Assembly (NCBI RefSeq): GCF_963676685.1
Contig: NC_092354.1
Span: forward strand, 74,413,335 to 74,477,334
DNA length: 64,000 nucleotides
Source of the DNA: Mytilus edulis
Taxonomy: Eukaryota > Mollusca > Bivalvia > Mytilida > Mytilidae
Direction of reading: 5' to 3'
Shown: positions 10,883-21,284 of the stretch, in pieces
Layout: every line of letters begins with the position of its first letter
Numbering within the stretch: position 1 is the first letter of the stretch
Program-made: the position numbers and the translations under genes
The notes under the pieces: model-generated
Database searches by the model: none
What the model was told of the DNA's origin: nothing
What the model saw: the letters and a program-made list of their open reading frames with translations, nothing else

Positions 10883-11198
10883 TACTGTGGATTCATTATT
10901 ATTCGTTGGATATCAATTTTCGTGGGTTTCGTGGGTACAGGTGAACCACGAATTCAAATGTTTAAGGAATAACATATTCTCAATAAGCTTTGTTGAAGGC
11001 CGTACTTTAACCTATAATGGTTTACTTTTTAAATTGTTATTTGTATGGAGAGTTGTCTCATTGGCACTCACACCACATCTTCCTATATCTATTTGTATAC
11101 AGAGGTTGGCAAAACCACGAAATCAAATATCCACGAATATGCAAGTTTTCAGCAATCCGCGAAAATTGATACCCACGAAAATAAATGAATCCACAGTA
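10883..11198. mobile_element. MITE-like element with TACTGTGGATTCATT ends and a nested R1 fragment
   Basis: The left end reads TACTGTGGATTCATTATTAT. The right end, reversed, reads TACTGTGGATTCATTTATTT, followed on both sides by TATCAATTTTCG and GTGG words. Between them (about 10990-11095) is a fragment of the R1 dispersed repeat, including GAAGGCCGTACTTTAACC and GAGAGTTGTCTCATTGGCAC. The 130-codon open frame over this element (10863-11255) is accidental. Confidence 0.6.
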
Positions 11199-11289
11199 TT
11201 CGGTTTTCTACTATTGCCTTTATTTACAGTACATCGCTCAAGGATAATTGCATAAATGCATGATTATTGGTGGTTAGGAAAAAACAACC

Positions 11290-11345
11290 TCATTGTTGAC
11301 AGCTAGTTGTGGTACAGTCATTAAACTACTTGGAATACTCGGCAA
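11290..11345. repeat. Single copy related to the 13.4-kb 50-bp minisatellite
   Basis: TTGTTGACAGCTAG, GTGGTACAGTCATTAAACTA matches the unit of the 13334-13493 array. It may be an unexpanded ancestor of that array. Confidence 0.55.
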
Positions 11346-12240
11346 ATGAGACCACGTTAAGTTCGTGTTGTTTATTCTTTAGTTTTCTATGTTGTGTCGT
11401 GTGTGCTGTTGTCTGTTTGTCTTTTTCGTTTTTTGCCATGGCGTTGTCAGTTTGTTTTGGATTTATGAGTTTGACTGTCCCTTTGGTATCTTTCGTCCAT
11501 CTTTTAAGAATATGCATGCTGTAATTGTTATAATAGACAAATACTAGTTATATATTCGACATGACACGTTGTTGATACTTTTCATGAACTTCTATAGATT
11601 ATGAAATATCATCATGATCATGTTGTGCATTTATTTAATAAAATATAGCTACTTAGGATTTTAGTTTATTTTACTAGAATGGTATAGACCAGCCATAGAA
11701 TGAACATTAAGAATGACAATATGAACATACTGTGTCATATATTCTGGATTCAAATACTTCGTGTCCTGAATGGTGAATATATTTATGTTTAGATATTTAT
11801 GTGTTTGTAATTGGATCGGATAAATAGTAGACTGTTTCAAAACTTTAAATTGTACAAGATGTACTAAGAAATGTCGAAAGTAGGAACAGAGTACCTTTAC
11901 TTTGCCAAAAAATATAATATATATGTAGAGTATCAAGTTGAATGCTCTTCAACTTCTTAATTTATAAAGCCTTAATTTCTTTTTGTTCGAGCGTTACTCA
12001 TAAGTCTGTTGTTCAATAAAAGCCCTCTATCTCCAATAGTTGCAATTTATAATTAAAAAAAAAATGATGTAAAAGAGAAACAAAATTAAACAACGACAAA
12101 CAAACAAAAACAGAAAGAAAATATCAACTAAAATAAAACAAAAAACACTATTAAGGTTAATTACTACCACAAATTCATACAACCACGTGATAACCACGTG
12201 ATGAGCCATTATATCGTAAGATTGATGTCTGATAGAAAAA
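11346..12240. other. Intergenic repeats upstream of copy B
   Basis: 11346-11500 resembles, reversed, the dispersed repeat at 4150-4400. 11680-11810 is paralogous to 14270-14400 (both have GAGAATGACAATATGAAC or AAGAATGACAATATGAAC, then CTGTGTCATAT and GTCCTGAATGGT). No gene was recognised. The remaining open frames are AT-rich and unsupported. Confidence 0.45.
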
Positions 12241-12347
12241 TATCATCATCAATTTTTAATGCAAAATATATTGAATAACATGTTTTGTAAATTGGAAATT
12301 TCCAAATGGACCTAACACGACACTTTATTGGTCAAACGAAGAGAAAT

Positions 12348-12411
12348 ATGATATATTTGTTTACGTACTTTTTCAAGTATATATTCGTCAGTTGTCATTA
12401 TCAAAATACAG
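12348..12411 (+). CDS. Copy B exon 0: candidate signal-peptide exon
   Basis: The ATG at 12348 opens 21 codons plus one base, ending at ACAG|GTGAAC (phase 1). That fits the phase-1 acceptor at 16733 and would join NT-A-STKVKHV. The paralogous relic at 9047 keeps the same 16-residue start, which supports a real first exon. A longer in-frame start exists at 12306, but it would add a polar 14-residue extension before the hydrophobic run. Confidence 0.55.
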
Positions 12412-15400
12412 GTGAACAAAAGAAACTAGTAGTTAATGAGAGATTCTTCGTATTTACCAGGTACTTATCCATAATCTTTTTTTTTTCATTATCCAAAAAA
12501 TGTAAGTTAAATTTTTATAATTACTATGCTTGTATAGAGTTAATACAGTTCTATGTACTTTTAAAGGAAATCAGTGTGACTAATGGAAAATTCCAGTTTA
12601 CATAATGGTGCAATAAACAATAAATAGTGCAGAGATAACTTTTACGTGGAAAAGCATTACACAGCGTGAATTTGAAAAGTATGTACTGCTCTATCTTATA
12701 AAAATAACTTGACGACATCTGGCAAAACAAAACACCTCATACGAAATGACAGTACAGGAACAAAATAAGTAGTTCTTTACACGATTGCTGGTTGCTGAAT
12801 ATATATAAGAAGATGTCGTATTAGTTCCAAAGAGACAACTTTCCATCCAAGTCTCAATTTGTAAAAGAAAAACCATTATAATTCAAAGTACGGTCTTTAA
12901 CACGGAGCATTGGCTCATACCTAACAGCAAGCTATCAAGGGTCCCGAAAAATGACTAGTTTAAAACCTTAAAACTGGAACACCAACAGTCTAGTGTATAT
13001 AAATAAATACGAGAAACGAGATACAATATTGAACCACAAAAACAAACGAAAACTACTGAACATCAGGTTCCTGACTTAGGACAGGTGTAACCAAATAAAC
13101 TACTGAACATCAGGTTCCTGACTTAGGAAAGGTGTAACCAAATAAACTACTGAACATCCGGTTCCTGACTAAGGAAAGGTGTAACCAAATAAACTACTGA
13201 ACATCAGGTTCCTGACTTAGGAAAGGTGTAACCAAATAAACTACTGAACATCAGGTTCCTGACTTAGGAAAGGTGTAACCAAATAAACTACTGAACATCA
13301 GGTTCCTGACGTAGGACAGGTGTAACCAAATGCAACTCGTTGTTGACAGCTGTTTAGTGGTACAGTTATTAAACTACAGTTAACTCTCGTTGTTGACAGC
13401 TGTTTAGTGGTACAGTTATTAAACTACTGTTAACTCTAGTTGTTGACAGCTGTTTAGTGGTACAGTTATTAAACTACAGTTAACTCTCGTTGTCTCGAAC
13501 TCGGTTGACTAAAAATTTCGGATGAGTCGAAGTTTTCACGTGGTCCCGAGCTTTGTTCCATATAAATGTACGTAATTCGACTCCTGATGAGTCGATCTGG
13601 ACCAGAGCTTTTCCGAGTTTTTAATTTTTGTGCACATTTATTTACTTTATAGAAAAAAGTAAAATCACAAAAATACTGAACTCCGTAGAAAATAAATTCA
13701 CATGAACTACAAGGAACAATCAAAACGGAAAGTCCCAAAAGCTTTATCAGTTACCTCATTGAATAACAGTTCATTACTTTCTTTTAATATATCGGTTTCA
13801 GTTTTAGTTTTCAATTATTTATCATAGTTTCCGGTCACTCCTTGATGCTTGAAATTATCAATTAATTCTGGGAAACCAGGTTGAGGCTAGTTTTGTATTA
13901 CTGTTCACATATTTTAATGATTGTTATAATTTCCAATATTGTTTATGGTCTGTATCTCTGAGGGACAGAATTTTTTAATTTCTTTTTGCATCTAAATAAT
14001 TGTTATCTATATTGAAATATTAAACATAATCCTTTGGAAGTATATTATCTTGTAAAGATCTATGAGTTATATTTTCATCTGTAATAAAATCATCATAATT
14101 TGCCATTCGAGCATACAAATACCCAGTTATATGTTTCAATTGAAAAGTTGGTGGGGCTATTCATGATCGAATTATCTTGTTGTGCATTTATTTTTAAAAT
14201 TATAATGCTATTGCAATTTAAGGCAAATATACGTAAAAATCCTGATTAAAAAAAAATATTGTCATTTTTATTTTATTGTTCTAGACCAGTAATCAGGTAA
14301 TATACTGAATATTGAGAATGACAATATGAACAGCCTGTGTCATATACTGTGGATATCTATACTGTATGTCCTGAATGGTAAATATATTTATGTTTAGATA
14401 TCTATACTGCAACTGTTTTTTCCCTTAATATAGTAACACAACTATATTTTGTTCAATGTCAATTTCATCATGAGACACTTTCTCCACAATCAGGGGTTCC
14501 ATAAAGGATGAACAATTAGTCAGAAATTGGTTTAAAAATTTAAAAAGCTATCAATGTATTAATTTAATTTGCAGTATAAAAACAATATTAGGTCAATGTC
14601 AGAAAATTATTAACTTTTTTGTATTCGAAACATTAGACACAATAACTTTTATTCTTATTCGGATGCATAATAAAAAGAATTTTAATATACTGCAACTAGT
14701 TGTGTTTATTTCCTAAATATAGAAACACAGCTATATTTTGTGCAATGTCAATTTCATCATGGAACACTTTCTCCACAATCAGGGGTTCATTAAGGGATGC
14801 AAATTAGCTTGATATTTATGTTACGATTTCAAAAACTATCAATATAATAATTTAAGTTGCAGTATAAAAACAATATATATTTTTTTGTAACAATCGAAGT
14901 TCGTATAATAATGTATTACAATGGAATTCTGAGGTAGGTTTTGTTTTATTTTCTATTCTATTGCATTATTCGCATATATTAACTGATTTCAGCGAGTCAA
15001 CCTGACAGCTCGATCCACCGTTACGAAATGTCAATTTTGGTTTTAACGGTAGCTTACGAGAAAACATGTTAATTACAAATCGCAAATATTGGGTTTAAGA
15101 ATTAAACATATTTTTTTCTAGCGGTTATTAACAAAATAATCAATGCAAGCTAAAGATTTCTGAGAATAGTTGAGTTTATCTAAAAAGGAGTAAAAAAGAA
15201 CAGCTCAGTACACACACGGCATACCCATCCTCGCTTCAGTATTTGAATGAACCTATTTGTCCTATTAGAATCGAAATAATTCATGGAAGCCATATATTTG
15301 TTGTCTATTTACACATGACCAGCTGGGCCGTGATATTCGTTAATTTTATCCCTCGCTAACGCTCAGGATCACGGCCCAGGCCATGTGTAAATTGTCAACA

Positions 15401-18400
15401 AATCTATGGCTTCCATGAATTATTTCTTAATTAGAAGATAGGTTTTATAATATACTTTTAGAAAAAAACAATAGACATGAGGGCACCGAACTTGTTTTCT
15501 ATCAGTAAAATATAAAAAAAAAATCAGTACAATTTTGAGTAAAATTTTATTTTAAGAGTTATTTCACTTTTAATGGCTTTGTTGAAAGACAGATTCTAAA
15601 AGTCACAATTATTTGGTATTTGTTTCAAAACTTTTTGAAAAGTTCAAAAACTCACTTATATTTTTTATACCAATAAAAGTCTTACACATGAATTTCAAAT
15701 CCGTTTCAAAATTTGCAGATTAAGGCATATAACTAGACTGAGATATAGTGTGGTGCCGTTCAAAATGATGGTATAATCTACCTTATATAAACATGAATAT
15801 GGACCAAAACGTTCAAAATGATGGTATAATCTATAAAGCTACCTTATATAAACATAAATATAGACCAAAACGTTCAAAATGATGGTATAATCTACCTTAT
15901 ATAAACATGAATATGAACCAAAACGTTCAAAAGGATGGTATATGGTAAATCTACCTTATATCAACATGAATATGGACCAAAACGTTCAAAATGATGGTAT
16001 ATGGTAAATCTACCTTATATAAACATGAATATGGACCAAAACGTTCAAAATGGTGGTATAATCTACCTTATATAAACATGAATATGGACCAAAACGTTCA
16101 AAATGATGGTATAATCTATAAAGCTACCTCATATAAACATAAATATAGACCAAAACGTTCAAAATGATGGTATAATCTACCTTATATAAACATGAATATG
16201 AACCAAAACGTTCAAAATGATGGTATATGGTAAATCTACCTTATATCAACATGAATATGGACCAAAACGTTCAAAATGATGGTATATGGTAAATCTACCT
16301 TATATAAACATAAATATGGACCAAAACGTTCAAAATGGTGGTATAATCTACCTTATATAAACATGAATATTGACCAAAACGTTCAAAATGATGGTGTATG
16401 GTAAATCTACCTTATATAAACATGAATATGGACCAAAACGTTCAAAATGGTGGTATAATCTACCTTATATGAACATGAATATGGACCAAAACGTTCAAAA
16501 TGATGGTATAATCTACCTTATATAAACATGAATATTGACCAAAACGTTAAAAATGATGGTATATGGTAAATCTACCTTATATAAAAATGAATATGGACCA
16601 AAACGTTCAAAATTACAGAATGTACAAAAGAATATTGTAAAGTGTCAACAATGTCATCAATAAACTTTCTCCTAAAAGAGTAATCAAAATTACATTTACC
16701 AATAAAATTAAAACATGCATCTATACTCTACAGCATCTACGAAAGTTAAACACGTTATCATAACTACTCCAGAAGGATATGGAAGGATTGAATTATTGGA
16801 ATATTGTATTAAACCCATAGCCGATTACTCCTTAAAATTCGAGGTTAGAGCCTCCGACAATGCATGGGTGGAATTGGTGACAGATAATGGAACCACCGGA
16901 ATAGGATACCAGATAGGCATAGGGACTGGCGAAAATGATCGTTGTGATATCCGGCGAGGAATACCGAGTGATGACATTTTGGTAGAAGGGGATAGAATAG
17001 GCATGTTTATTTTATTTCAATACGATCAGGTGATGTACCAAATCCTAAAATAGTATTCGGAATAGCAGAACAAGATATAAATATAGTTTATGCCATGAAA
17101 TATATCAACTAGGTAAATGTTAGCAAGATAGCAAACTGTGTATCATAATTTGAAATTATACCGCCCTATCCCAGTCTGTCAATTACTAAAAGACGAATGT
17201 TGGCCAATAGTTCTGACCGTCTCATCCTTTCCTCCAAGGTGGATATTGTTCTCCTTGTAACCTATCCACATATCTCTGATGTCAGCAATATATTTTAAAA
17301 AGAACCATTGGTTTTAAATTGTTGTTTGCGAAATTATTTTTATAGGAGTTATAGATTTGCACAGGCTTACACACATACATTTAAAAGTCTGAAATTGGTA
17401 AAAATAATTGAAATCCGTGGTATAAAAATGTGAAAAGCTTGATATGAAATAAGACGAAAACAAGGAGCATGCCAAAAGAGGGAAGTCATCGTAGTCAACT
17501 AGTACCTTACATCTGTTTATTGAAATGAAAATAAACTCATCATAGATACCAGGACTAAATTTTGTATATACGCAAGACGCGCGTTTCGTCTACAAAAGAC
17601 TCATCAGTGACGCTCGAATCCAAAAAAGTTAAAAAGGCCAAATAAAGTACGAAGTTGATGTATGTATCAACAATACCAAATTTAAAGAAAAATATAGAAA
17701 TTGTAAGTAGGTATTTTGAGACATATTAAAGGAAATGTTTCGTAGATTGTTTGTGCTTTCTTCACAAATGTGTGTTTAACTAAAAATAATAATTCAATAA
17801 AAGAAAACAAGTAAAATATATGATGCATTGTTTTATTGCAAATTATATTCAATGAGCAAATACTGTATACTAACATTTGAATTAAGTCATACGAAACGAG
17901 TTCATTGTAATAACTATGATAATGAAACAAGTAAAACTATAAATGCATATATATATATACTAAACAAAGTCCTATGTGCTTGTCTTTACATTTATTATGG
18001 ATTCCATGATGTATAATCAATAAATAAATATATCTCATACTATTATTGTTTATTGAAAACTTGTTGCTAATTTACTTTCGATTCGTTTGATAATGTAGAA
18101 CATCGATTCATATTTACACTATCTTTTATGCACATTTTTGCCATTGTCTCCCTACACATTTGCGCTGTGGGGTTGCCTATTTCTAACAAAAAGGTTTCAT
18201 CCTTAAGGTCACTGCTAAACTAAAATATATGTACACCTTTTATGTATAAGCATATTGCTATTTGTTTGTGAAATTTGAAGTACTATATGACCATGACTAA
18301 AATTGACATATCCAATTTACTGTAAACTGACCGAAAACCATGTCGATTTCATATTTAATAAGTGGCAGAATAGTTATCAAAGATACCAGGATTATAATTT

Positions 18401-20232
18401 AGTACGCCAGACGCACGTTTCGTCTGCATAAGACTCATCAGTGACGCTCATATCGAAATAGTTAAAATGTCAAACAAGTACAGAAATCAGTTGCAGGATA
18501 GAATCAATGTATGAATTGTACATTCCCGGAAATTTTAGATTGATTTGTACTTATTACGAAACCTGACCTTTTGGTCTGTTGTTAGTTATTGTATAATTAA
18601 ATGTGATCAAAGAATATATGAACATGTGTTTATATTTAGATGACCTGTTGGAAAGTACTCAATATCGAGCATTCTGGATCAGCTGGAGAGACGGTATTAT
18701 TGAGCTCGGTCGTGGACTAAGCGTTCGGAACACTTCTAGTAGATTGTTAATCTGGTCTGATCCAGAGCCGTTGGCCATTGCTGGACTTTTTCTGAGCAGT
18801 GAGAAAGAAGGCAGCTTTATTGTACACTATCCTACAGGTACATGTAAAAGGTGTTCGGTTGAGAAGTTTTGATTTTTTTTTCTTAATTCGGTTGAATAAA
18901 GGCAACAGTAGTATACCGCTGTTCGAAAGTCATAAATCGATTGAGAGAAAACAAATAAACTGTAAATATCAAATATAAGAGGAAAACAACGAAACAACAG
19001 AACACATACTATTGGCAATGAAAACACAATGGGTTAGACACACGTCATAAAGTGTCCTCTCTCAATAAAAATATCAAAACATACAAAACATTTAGGAATG
19101 ACTAAAACATCACACAAATGTGTGTTCTACTAAACAACCAAAACAGGAAATAAACAACAGTATACTCCGTATAGGTAAACAGGTTTGCTCCACGTGTGGA
19201 AGCCAAACGAAGTTCAAGTGCAGAACCTAATTAAAATGTTGAGTAGCTGTTAAAATCCGAAATGAGCAAAACGTTAAGATTAATGCATTACAAAAACAGA
19301 ACTATCATACATGAGGGGTATAAATTTCTGTTGTAAAACAATTTTTAAAAATTTTAAACAGCAAGTTTCGATATATATAACTTTATGCATATGTTCATGT
19401 TAAAACTGGAGTACTGATTTACACAGGAGATTTTATTCACATGTGATTTGAACATAAAATTTCACGTGATATTCACGTTGTCAACATCAAGTGTATACTG
19501 TAGATATTTAAAAGTTTAAATCCACTGCATTTATTTGCAACCATCTTATGTCAGAAACCTGATGTTCAGTGGTTGTCATTGTTTATGTGGTTCATAAATG
19601 TTTTCCGTTTCTCATATTTTATATAGATTAGACCGTTGGTTATCTTGTTTTAATGGTCTTACAATAGTAATTTTTGATGGCCCTTTATAGCTTGTTGTTC
19701 GGTGCGAGCCACTGATCCGTGTTGATGCCATACGTCGACCTATAACGGTTTACTTTACAAATTATGATTGGATGGAGAATTGTCTCATTGGAATTTTTTC
19801 ACATCTTCTTATATCTATATACATGTATTGACCTGCAAAATTCCAGAATGTTATATGTGATTTCAAAAGGTATGCTTTGATTCAATATTCTAGTAACTGT
19901 ATATCGATATGTTCTGAGCACTAGTTCTAAATATGTTGTTAATGAGTATATGAACTGGTGGCAGTTCAATTGATTTTGTTATCAACACAAATTTACTTTT
20001 TGTTTTAGGAAACACCGCGGAGTACACAAAAGCTTCCGGTAAACAAGGTGGACCTGTCCTGCTGAGTTATATTGTTGGACACCATGTTGTTGAATGTGCT
20101 GCAAGATGCCACCAAGATTCTAAATGCATCAACTTCAATTTTAAAGAGTCCAGCAAGATGTGCGAATTGTTACAAGCGCGACCATCTGAAGCAACAAACG
20201 ATTCACTTTATAATTTCTACTCTCAGTGTTAA
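12348..20232 (+). CDS. FAMeT-domain plus PAN-domain protein, tandem copy B
   Basis: This gene has four exons: 12348-12411, 16734-17000, 18640-18837 and 20009-20232, all joined in phase 1. Exon 0 encodes a short hydrophobic N-terminus (MIYLFTYFFKYIFVSC) that could be a signal peptide, although a lysine interrupts its core. Exons 1 and 2 form one Methyltransf_FA domain, with YQIGIGTGENDRCDIRRG and YRAFWISWRDGIIELGRG. Exon 3 is a PAN/apple-like module with CAARC, CINFNF and MCELL and ends in a cysteine before TAA. The exon order, phases and the 198-nt exon 2 match copy A exactly, so the two are tandem duplicates. The exon 1 donor is not GT; the best phase-compatible site is GC (see the exon entry). 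Likely product: a secreted recognition-type protein of about 250 residues. Its function is unproven, and the enzymatic name of the domain should not be taken as an activity. Confidence 0.75.
12825..12975 (-). repeat. Dispersed mussel repeat R1, reversed copy
   Basis: Read on the minus strand it has GGAAAGTTGTCTCTTTGGAA, CGTGTTAAAGACCGTACTTT and a CTTGCTGTTAGGT word, matching the family core. Confidence 0.6.
13050..13331. repeat. 47-bp minisatellite, six copies
   Basis: Six direct copies of a 47-bp unit containing AACTACTGAACATCAGGTTC and GTGTAACCAAAT differ at only a few positions. The unit resembles part of the dispersed repeat near 26235-26290 (CTACTGAACCTCAGATTCAG), so it probably arose by expansion inside such a repeat. 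Confidence 0.9.
13334..13493. repeat. 50-bp minisatellite, three copies
   Basis: TGTTGACAGCTGTTTAGTGG recurs at 13341, 13391 and 13441, a period of exactly 50 bp. It directly abuts the 47-bp array, but the units are unrelated. Confidence 0.88.
13494..15270. other. Intronic stretch with two direct-repeat pairs
   Basis: 14270-14400 resembles 11680-11810. 14405-14580 and 14690-14875 are direct copies of each other; both carry CTATATTTTGT, CAATGTCAATTTCATCATG, CACTTTCTCCACAATCAGG and GCAGTATAAAAACAATAT. No coding segment was recognised. Confidence 0.55.
15274..15425. mobile_element. Short inverted-repeat (hairpin) element
   Basis: The left arm AAATAATTCATGGAAGCCAT ... GGGCCGTGAT and the right arm ATCACGGCCC ... 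ATGGCTTCCATGAATTATTT are inverted over about 55-60 bp with few mismatches. A loop of about 35 bp separates them. It is MITE-sized and has no open frame. Confidence 0.75.
15757..16612. repeat. 53-58-bp minisatellite with 285-bp higher-order period
   Basis: About 15-16 direct copies of a unit containing AACGTTCAAAATGATGGTAT and CCTTATATAAACATGAATAT are present. Variant units (the CTATAAAGCT insert at 15831 and again at 16116, and the ATATGGTAAATC form) recur in the same order with a 285-bp spacing. Blocks of about five units have therefore been duplicated as a whole. Confidence 0.88.
16734..17000 (+). CDS. Copy B exon 1: first half of FAMeT domain
   Basis: The acceptor TACTCTACAG gives a phase-1 entry, followed by STKVKHVIITTPEGYGRIEL. 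The equivalent donor of copy A (GAAG|GTTTGT) has become GAAGGGGATA here. In the required phase 1 there is no GT before the frame closes at 17053. A GC donor, AATAG|GCATGT at 17001, is in phase and would add five residues. Alternatives are a read-through end or loss of function. Confidence 0.7.
17538..17660. repeat. Dispersed repeat R2, copy 1
   Basis: ACGCGCGTTTCGTCTACAAA, AGACTCATCAGTGACGCTCG and AAAAAGTTAAAA are shared with 18368-18480. It is a common mussel interspersed repeat by my recognition. Confidence 0.7.
18368..18480. repeat. Dispersed repeat R2, copy 2
   Basis: ACGCACGTTTCGTCTGCATA, AGACTCATCAGTGACGCTCA and ATAGTTAAAATGTCAAA align with the first copy 830 bp upstream. Confidence 0.7.
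18640..18837 (+). CDS. Copy B exon 2: second half of FAMeT domain
   Basis: The acceptor is TATATTTAG and the donor ACAG|GTACAT, phase 1 at both ends, 198 nt. Key segments are YRAFWISWRDGIIELGRGL and LIWSDPEPLAI. The same length and phase as copy A exon 2 confirm common descent. Confidence 0.88.
18885..19110. repeat. Dispersed repeat shared with 51890-52065
   Basis: GGCAACAGTAGTATACCGCT followed by GTTCGAAAGTCATAAATC is the reverse complement of sequence near 52010-52060. It lies inside copy B intron 2 and is not coding. Confidence 0.6.
19600..19815 (+). repeat. Dispersed mussel repeat R1, intronic copy
   Basis: GGCCCTTTATAGCTTGTTGT, TCGGTGCGAGCCACTGATCC and GGAGAATTGTCTCATTGGA give the family order. 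It sits about 200 bp before copy B exon 3. Confidence 0.7.
20009..20232 (+). CDS. Copy B exon 3: PAN/apple-like domain and stop
   Basis: The acceptor TTTGTTTTAG gives a phase-1 entry (GNTAEYTKASGKQGG). Then come ECAARC, CINFNFKESSKMCELL, YNFYSQC and TAA at 20230-20232. C-x3-C, C-x2-FNF and C-ELL is the PAN/apple arrangement also seen in copy A. Confidence 0.87.
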
Positions 20233-20254
20233 TTTTAATATGTACTAAACAAAT

Positions 20255-20575
20255 TTTATTTCGTAGTGTTTAACCCCTCCACATTATTTATGTATGTGCC
20301 TGTCCCAAGTCAGGAGCCTGTAATTCAGTGGTTGTCGTTTGTTTATGTGTTACATATTTGTTTTTCGTTCATTTTTTATATAAATAAGGCCGTTAGTTTT
20401 CTCGTTTGAATTGTTCTACATTTTCATATCGGGGCCTTTTATAGCTGATTATGCGGTATGGGCTTTGCTCATTGTTGAAGGCCGTATGGTGATCTATAGT
20501 AGTTAATGTCTGTCTTTTTGGTCTCTTGTGGACAGTTGTCTCATTGGCAATCATACCACATCTTCTTTTTTATAC
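20255..20575 (+). repeat. Composite dispersed repeats downstream of copy B
   Basis: 20260-20330 matches the CCTGTCCCAAGTCAGGAGCC tail word of the retroelement family. 20385-20570 is an R1-type copy (GCCGTTAGTTTTCTCGTTTG, GGCCGTATGGTGATCTATAG, GACAGTTGTCTCATTGGCAA). No clear poly(A) signal for copy B was seen before them. Confidence 0.65.
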
Positions 20576-21284
20576 TTAAACAACAACTATATGTAGGAAT
20601 ACAGTGATTTAATGGTTGGGTTAGTTGGTATTCTAGGTAGCGTCTTCCTCGTATCAAATTTATAATTTGAAACGAGGAATTGAAATATTTCCTTTATGTC
20701 TCTTTGAGGCCTGTCCCCTGAAAACTTTGAAATTACTGAATTAATTCAAAGTATAACATTGTCAAAAATCATATAGTTATATAAACTTATAAACGTTACT
20801 CGCTTCTTTCTTTAATGTGTGACGGTAGTCATTTTACAGTTAGTCCTTAAATATTTCAGGGGTTTGGTTAACTTTCTTTTCTTTTATTCTATCTCCGTTT
20901 ATTCATAATTCTTGTAGTTCCGGCCATTTTCTTTTCCCCTACCGGGCAACTTCCGGTGTCCCGGTAGCCCGGCCGAAGCTATGACGTCATTTTGGGGATA
21001 GCAATACGTAAGCTCTAGGGTTTGGGGGAGTGCACTTTTTGGATTAGAACGGTAGTTCATAGTTGACTTTATCATATTCTACACTTTATCTAAAACATTA
21101 TATCTTACTAACCAGGTAAGGACTAAATCGTAAACTTGACCATCGTATTCTGAATATTTATATTTTATTGCAATGTATTGTAAATGTGAACTATAAAAAA
21201 AATATGTAAACAGCAAGTTATAAAACATATATACTTTAACGATCGTCAGTTTATTATAGACTCCGATAAGCATTCTCAATAAGA
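20576..21284. other. Flank of the gag relic, possible degraded LTR
   Basis: No gene is seen. 20920-20990 is unusually GC-rich (CCGGGCAACTTCCGGTGTCC, GGTAGCCCGGCCGAAGC). It could be the remains of a long terminal repeat, but I found no second copy in the window to prove it. Confidence 0.3.

Larger units (their letters stand above)
12412..16733 (+). other. Copy B intron 0, minisatellite-rich
   Basis: This is an inferred 4.3-kb phase-1 intron. It holds an R1 copy (reversed), a 47-bp array, a 50-bp array, paired direct repeats at 14.3-14.9 kb, a hairpin element at 15274-15425 and a long 53-58-bp array ending 122 bp before exon 1. Confidence 0.5.
17001..18639 (+). other. Copy B intron 1, probable GC-AG intron with two repeat copies
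   Basis: It begins GCATGT, if the exon 1 donor is right, and ends TATATTTAG. It contains two copies of one dispersed repeat (17538-17660 and 18368-18480). Confidence 0.5.

Noticed and set aside
10863..11255. 130-codon frame
   Set aside because: It runs across a MITE-like element and a nested R1 fragment. No protein family resemblance.
13469..13738. 89-codon minus-strand frame
   Set aside because: It starts in unique intronic sequence and ends in the 50-bp minisatellite. No domain and no splice support.
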